From Anaeramoeba flamelloides (Eukaryota > Metamonada > Anaeramoebidae): a stretch of 64,000 bases of DNA. The DNA is taken from NCBI GenBank assembly GCA_027625915.1, contig JANTQA010000033.1, positions 4,650,001 through 4,714,000 of the forward strand, read 5' to 3'. The first letter of the stretch is position 1. Each line of letters begins with the position of its first letter. The notes under the pieces are model-generated. The model did no database searches. It saw only the letters and a program-made list of their open reading frames with translations, and was not told the DNA's origin. Made by a program: the position numbers and the translations under genes. This document shows, piece by piece, positions 59,349-64,000 of the stretch.

Positions 59349-60339
59349 TTAAAATAATTTGCATTTAAATAAATTATTAACCTCAAAAACCTCTTCTTGC
59401 CTAATAAATAATTTATTGAAGCAAATTAATTCCTTTTTTAATTCGTAATTATAATCACGGTTTGTAAACTTTTCTGTCAAAGACTCACTTTTTTACATCT
59501 TTGTCATGACTAATCTCATGAAATAAGATTTGTCGAAAAAATTCACGATATTTGGACAATTCTATCTCTTGGGACAATCTTAATTCTCTTTCTGACTTGA
59601 GTTGTGATTGTAACTGAGTTATTAAGTAAATTGCTTCTTTTTGTTGACTTTTTAGCTGCAAATTCTCGAGCAAGATATTTTTAAGTTTTTCTCTTCTTGC
59701 CAAATGCTTGATTATTTGCCTTTTGAAGAGAGTGTTTGTTTCTTCATTTTCTAATTCTTGTTTTTCCATTTCTTCATTTTCATTTTCATTTTCTTTTTGT
59801 TTTTGTTTTCGGTTTTCTTTTTCTTTCTTTTCCTCTTCATCAGTTGTTTCTTCATCTTCATCTTCATTGTTGTTGTTGTTGTCTTCTTCTTCTTCTTCTT
59901 CTTCTTCATAGTTATTTGAAAAAGAAATTGGGATACTCTGTTCTGGTTGTGATGAATATAAGAGATCTAATCTACAAGTTTGAAAAGAAAAACAAGAAAA
60001 ATTAGATCTTAAAATTTATTGAGAACATTTAAAAACAAACACCTAAGAAATAGTTGAGGAAGCAGATTACCTGTCTGTTATTATCCCAAAACTATTCTCA
60101 AATTTATTATTGGAATCATTTGGATCAAAGCAAAAATGATAATTCTCCAAATCATTATCCTTGTTGTTTTCTGATTTCTTCTTCTGGTTGTCCTTTTTTT
60201 TAACAAAATTTTGGTTCTCTATTTCACTTGGTTGTGCATTATTCCTGATAATTTCCCTTTCACTTTGTAAAATTTTGATAAAATCTGTTGGGGTAAAGCT
60301 TTCAGAAATATCACTTGACTCATTATCAGTCGAATACAT
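59349..60339 (-). CDS. Acidic coiled-coil protein of unknown function
   Basis: Exon 1 is 60339-60071 and exon 2 is 59971-59349; they join in phase. About 296 residues. Exon 1 encodes a polar, S/D/E/N-rich start. Exon 2 opens with LDLLYSSQPEQSIPISF, then E, D and N runs (from CTT/GTT-type repeats on the plus strand), and a predicted coiled coil of about 90 residues beginning LFKRQIIKHLARREKLKNIL. After SHDKDVKK the frame meets TGA in an A6 run (59489-59494); the neighbouring frame continues ESLTEKFTNRDYNYELKKEL to VFE and a stop at 59351. An A-run length error would explain this; otherwise the protein ends at KK (stop at 59487-59485). A splice from GAG/GTTAAT at 59382 into the transposon downstream is an alternative end. 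Family not recognised. Confidence 0.6.
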
Positions 60340-60989
60340 CTTACTATTGAATAATTTTGAGAATTAATGTTTCTCAGGACATGAACATAATTTGAACATA
60401 ACAGTTTTTGAATAATTCAGAGATTTTATTTTCAGAAATTGTTTTTAGGGCTGCTATTCTAATATTTCGCTACAGGGTATTAAAAAAGAAACATTTTAAA
60501 AAATGCTGTAATCTGTGTTATCGAAATTCTCAAAAAAATAATTCAATTATTTAATTTAAATTTTGCTTCAGAAAAAAATATTTTTTTTTGAACTTTAATA
60601 TTTCTCTTGACACTGATGTTATTTTGAAACCATTATGATCATACATCAACCCCCATTGGTTCAAAGAATATTGGTCTTTTCCAAGTTAAAAAAAAATAAC
60701 TCCAAAGTATTCAGAAACTAATATCTAAATATCATAAGAACTCTTCTCATACAATATTCTTGTATCTCTAAAATCACTTTTTTGTTTATTATACAAGATC
60801 AAAATTATTGAAAATGTATCTTATAAAAAAGAAAACAAGGATTTCTAATTCAAATTCAATCATGCCCTAATTAAATTGTATAAATAAAATAAATTCAATT
60901 TCTATTTTTCTGTTTTGGGATTTTTTCATAAAATAAAAAATTTTTCTTATTAGTTTCAGAGAAAGGCGATTCAACAAATTTCATCATGT

Positions 60990-61135
60990 TTATCTTTAGA
61001 GTTTTTTGAGTTTGAGAAATAAAACTAAAATTTAGACAATGTTCTGTTCATTTCTAAAATTAAAAAAGACAGTGTACACTTTTCTTGAGGTTTTCTTGAG
61101 TTTCCTGTTTATTTTGGAAAAAATAAACAACCAGT
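60990..61135. repeat. Hairpin array, copy 7 (degenerate)
   Basis: GAGTTTTTTGAGTTTGAGAA, an AATAAAACTAAAATTT / ATTTCTAAAATTAAAAAAG hairpin and a GAGGTTTTCTTGAGTTTCCT half-module match other hairpin arrays. Confidence 0.5.
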
Positions 61136-61142
61136 TTCAAAT

Positions 61143-62730
61143 TTAAGGGAGTAGCCACGGTAAAGGAAATTTTTTCACTTTTTTGCAATTTTGAAGAGGA
61201 TCAGAAAATAAGCTTTTTACTTTAGTGGGACCTCATTGATTTTTATTATTTAAAGTACTTCATTCATTCGATTTTTTAAATTTTTTTTTTCAGAGTCTCT
61301 AAGAAATTGCCAGAACAGAATACAAAGTTGAATCGCTTAAAATAGTATTTCAAATTTTGACTGACTTATCTTTTGTTCTTATCTCAACATTCTATTGTTG
61401 CATTTAATTTTTTCATTTTTTATTTTTTCATCATTTTTTAATTTTTTTAATCCTGACAACAAAAAACAATTTAGTAATATTTTTTTTATCAGTGACATTT
61501 GGAATAAATGGATATTGTTTAAAATGAATCACGACATTACAATCGAGAGAATCACAAAAGGAAACATAATTGTGGCATAAATAGCTCGAAGGGTACTAAA
61601 AAATAATAATTTTCCCAAAACAAATAATGTTAGGATTTTAAATAGTTGGATTTAGTGGGATTGGAGAAGTGAATATGATTATATTTTATCAAATTTTCAA
61701 CCATAAAATAGCTATAGGTTTTATTCTATTAATCTAAAATTGTCTTCTCCCAAAAAAAAAAAAACTAAACCCCATTCCAAAAATTTTTCTACATCAAAAA
61801 TCCAAAAATTTGAAAACAAAAACTCATTTTATTATATTTTTCCAAAGGGAATATAAAATCATATTTACTTTTTGTTTCATAATAAATGGAAAAAAATTTT
61901 CATTCAACTTTCCAAAAAAAGATTTTATAAATGAGGTAAAATTTCAATTTTAGAATTCTTAAAACAACCTTAAATTATTAATTTACCTTTTATAGTATTG
62001 GGTCTTTGAGGATTTATTTTAAATCATGAGATGGGATTTTTTGGTATTTCAACTTAAAATTTTCATCTACTTATTTTACAATTAACAGTAAGTAACATAG
62101 TATTAATAGTTTTTTAAGTAATCATTTTCATCCAAATAAAAGAAACAAATATAAAACCCAAAAATAAAAATCAATGTGCCAATAATAATGAAACAAGCAG
62201 ATTAAAAATTTTATTGGTAAATTAGTAAAAATTACACAAACAATGGTTGATCGATCAAATGATAAGAGACAATCGACCAATTGTATGTGATAATTCAATT
62301 TAAGAAACTCAACACTAAAATTCTATCAACCATTAAAAAAAATACCAGATCTAACAAAATAGATTTCGTAACTCAGATAAAACGAAATAAAAACAAAAAT
62401 GTAAAAGAAAAAAAATGAAATCGTTTAATAAATCAAATAATTTCCAAATTGAATGTAAAGTATGGTATCATTGTTATTCTTTCAACTGTTTAAACTGTGC
62501 CCAATTTTTTAGAATTAAGTTTATCTAAATAGAAAAAAAAAAAAATAAAAACTATTTTATCAATATATTCTCTCTTTTTTTATTGTTTAACATTACTAAA
62601 ACAAAAATAACTAAATAATTTTTTAAAAAAATATTTAGAGAATCTACGATCAGACGCCACTAAAATAAAATACTCTTATCTCATCTCTCTCAAACTTTTA
62701 TCATACCTTATGGTGTAGCTACTCCCTTAA
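61143..62730. mobile_element. TTAA-flanked TIR element, GGGAGTAGC ends
   Basis: TTAA at 61143-61146 and 62727-62730. The ends are GGGAGTAGCCACGGTAAAGG and the complement of GGGAGTAGCTACACCATAAG. Core 1580 bases. A short open frame (61395-61580) shows no domain I can name; a reversed relative of the 11638 element lies inside (62226-62520). It has split a CAGTCAGTTCC-family MITE. Confidence 0.75.
62226..62520 (-). mobile_element. Reversed partial copy of the 11638-12170 element
   Basis: On the minus strand it matches 11645-11960, including CTGTTTAAACTGTGCCCAA-type end sequence (complement of the GGACACAG end) and the GTTGATAGA.TTTTAGTGTTGAG block. The other end is missing. Confidence 0.6.
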
Positions 62731-62907
62731 GGGACCAACTTTAAACGAAATTTAAGGCACACAACAACTTCAAATTAATGCACAAAATTTGGAATTTTTT
62801 TTTTTACAAATTATTTTATTAGAATCTGAATTCTGTACCTTAATTTGAGATTATTATCGTGGATAAAATTTCGTTGAAGTTGGTGCCTTAAAAGTGAAAC
62901 TGACTGT
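62731..62907. mobile_element. MITE, CAGTCAGTTCC family, copy C (split)
   Basis: The right part of the MITE, ending GTGAAACTGACTG then TA. Its left tip (CAGTTTCAAATTTAA) lies at 61132-61146 on the far side of the TTAA-flanked element. Confidence 0.75.
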
Positions 62908-63358
62908 AAAGAAATAATACTATTTTTAACCAAAGACCAGAAAAAGAGAAAGAAAAGCAAGAAATGAAAGAGAGTTAAAAAAAAATCAAAAAAAAAAGTA
63001 TCAAAACTTATTTTTTTTTTAATAGTTCTGTTTGTATCCAAGTATTGAATAAATTGTTCATAGTTTCCTTTTATATTAAGTTTTTTGGGTCACCCCAATA
63101 GTTTGTTTAAATAAAGAGTTCGAAATATTTGAACAACTTTAGATCAAATGGGATAGGTTACTTTCTCAACTTTTACATTTAGAACTTTTAAGGTTAGTTT
63201 ACATTTATAAAGTTCTGAGTTGTTAAGAATAAGAATTGGTTATCCAAATTTTCTTATGAGTTTTGATTTTTTTATTTTGATTTATTTTTTATTTTTTTGA
63301 ACAAGTTTCCCAAATTTTCAAAACACTTTCGGATAAACACATAAATATCAATACATTT

Positions 63359-63888
63359 TCTGTCAAAGGTCCCGGTTTTATTCAAGAAATAGAACACATT
63401 CTATGAGTTCATTTCATAATTCTTCTCAAACTAAAATTTCAATTTTTAGATCAAAATCATTTTTTCTCATTTTGTTAAAATATTATTTTTTTTGTATTTT
63501 TTGATTTTTGAGTTTTTTTTTTTTTTTTTTTTCAAAAATTAATTTTCAAAAAAAAAATTTTTAAAAACTCCAAATTGGCTTTTAGAAAATTGGTGTTTTT
63601 TATTTTTTTCAAAATAATATATTTTATGTTTAAAAGATCTTATTTTCAACAGTTAAAATTTTCCCAAGAAATTTAGAATTTTGAAAGATCTGCTAAAATG
63701 AAAGTTGGGCCAAAAATTTTTTTAAAACATTATATTTTTTTGAAAAATTGAGAATCTTTCCAGGTTATTCTTTTATGAGTATGATATCTCTTCGAAAGTT
63801 AATAATTTCTCAATTTCTAAACAATCTAATTAATGGTTGTTACTTAAAAATAATTGAATTTTTCATTTTTTTATAGAGTCACTTTGAG
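63359..63888. mobile_element. TIR element, CAGTCAAAGGGG family, copy D
   Basis: Left end TGTCAAAGGTCCCGGTTTTA and a right end with GAGTCACTTTGA, diverged. The interior matches copy A at 53978-54531. Confidence 0.5.
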
Positions 63889-64000
63889 AAAAATGGAGTT
63901 TATTTGAATGGGCTTTTTTATGAGTTAACCAAAGAAGAACATGGTTTAGATTATTCTTATTTAATTTTATAAGTGTTGTCAAAATAGAAAAAAACCAAAA

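Larger units (their letters stand above)
60340..64000. other. 3.7 kb flank after the coiled-coil gene, no gene found
   Basis: Contains a degenerate hairpin module (60990-61135), a TTAA-flanked element (61143-62730) inserted in a MITE whose other half is 62731-62907, and a CAGTCAAAGGGG-family element (63359-63888). The promoter of the minus-strand coiled-coil gene should lie just after 60340. Confidence 0.6.

Noticed and set aside
59487-59500. A 15-base mini-intron GTGAGTCTTTGACAG in the coiled-coil gene
   Set aside because: Removing it leaves the wrong phase downstream, whereas a one-base change in the A-run gives a long continuous frame.
59708-60005. Plus-strand open frames rich in S, F, L and C opposite the coiled-coil gene
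   Set aside because: They are shadows of the E, D, N and K codon runs of the minus-strand gene.

Overview
The window is very AT-rich nuclear DNA (mostly A/T homopolymers and low-complexity runs) from a unicellular eukaryote. Coding stretches use the standard stop codons, introns are of GT-AG type with T-rich acceptors, and proteins carry long Q, N, K and E runs. Spliceosome, AP-4 and HOPS components together with LINE/SINE and many short inverted-repeat transposons point to an amoeboid or otherwise free-living protist; an Anaeramoeba-like or amoebozoan source is a guess I cannot test from sequence alone. I see no rRNA or tRNA gene, no CRISPR, and no recognisable viral, LTR or Polinton-like fossil.

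Layout. 287-9006 (+): tepsin, the AP-4 adaptor accessory protein, six exons, with a 4.8 kb third intron packed with repeats. 12583-14357 (-): a MacroD-type ADP-ribosylglycohydrolase in two exons between repetitive charged tails, convergent with tepsin. 18822-31767 (+): VPS18, the HOPS/CORVET core subunit, five exons; intron 1 (3.6 kb) and intron 4 (6.2 kb) hold transposons, the latter a decayed LINE and a young tRNA-derived SINE. 34347-37412 (+): an intronless retinoblastoma-family pocket protein. 40920-41759 (+): a membrane-anchored GNAT acetyltransferase. About 48082-52895 (+): a REEP/DP1/HVA22 ER-shaping protein with a long basic tail. 56902-57373 (-): Sm D1. 59349-60339 (-): an unknown acidic coiled-coil protein whose 3' side abuts, and may splice into, a transposon.

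About three quarters of the window is non-coding, and much of it is made of short terminal-inverted-repeat elements: families with TA, TAA or TTAA flanks, and modular hairpin arrays that recur at least seven times. One case (61.1-62.9 kb) shows a 1.6 kb element inserted at a TTAA inside an older MITE, which gives the target-site duplication directly.

The genes do not form a pathway, but three of eight (tepsin, VPS18, REEP) serve endomembrane traffic: tepsin at AP-4 vesicles leaving the trans-Golgi, VPS18 in tethering at endosome/lysosome, REEP in ER tubule shape. The others act in RNA splicing, cell-cycle control and ADP-ribose removal. Two reading-frame breaks, in VPS18 and in the coiled-coil gene, both lie in A-runs and may be assembly errors.
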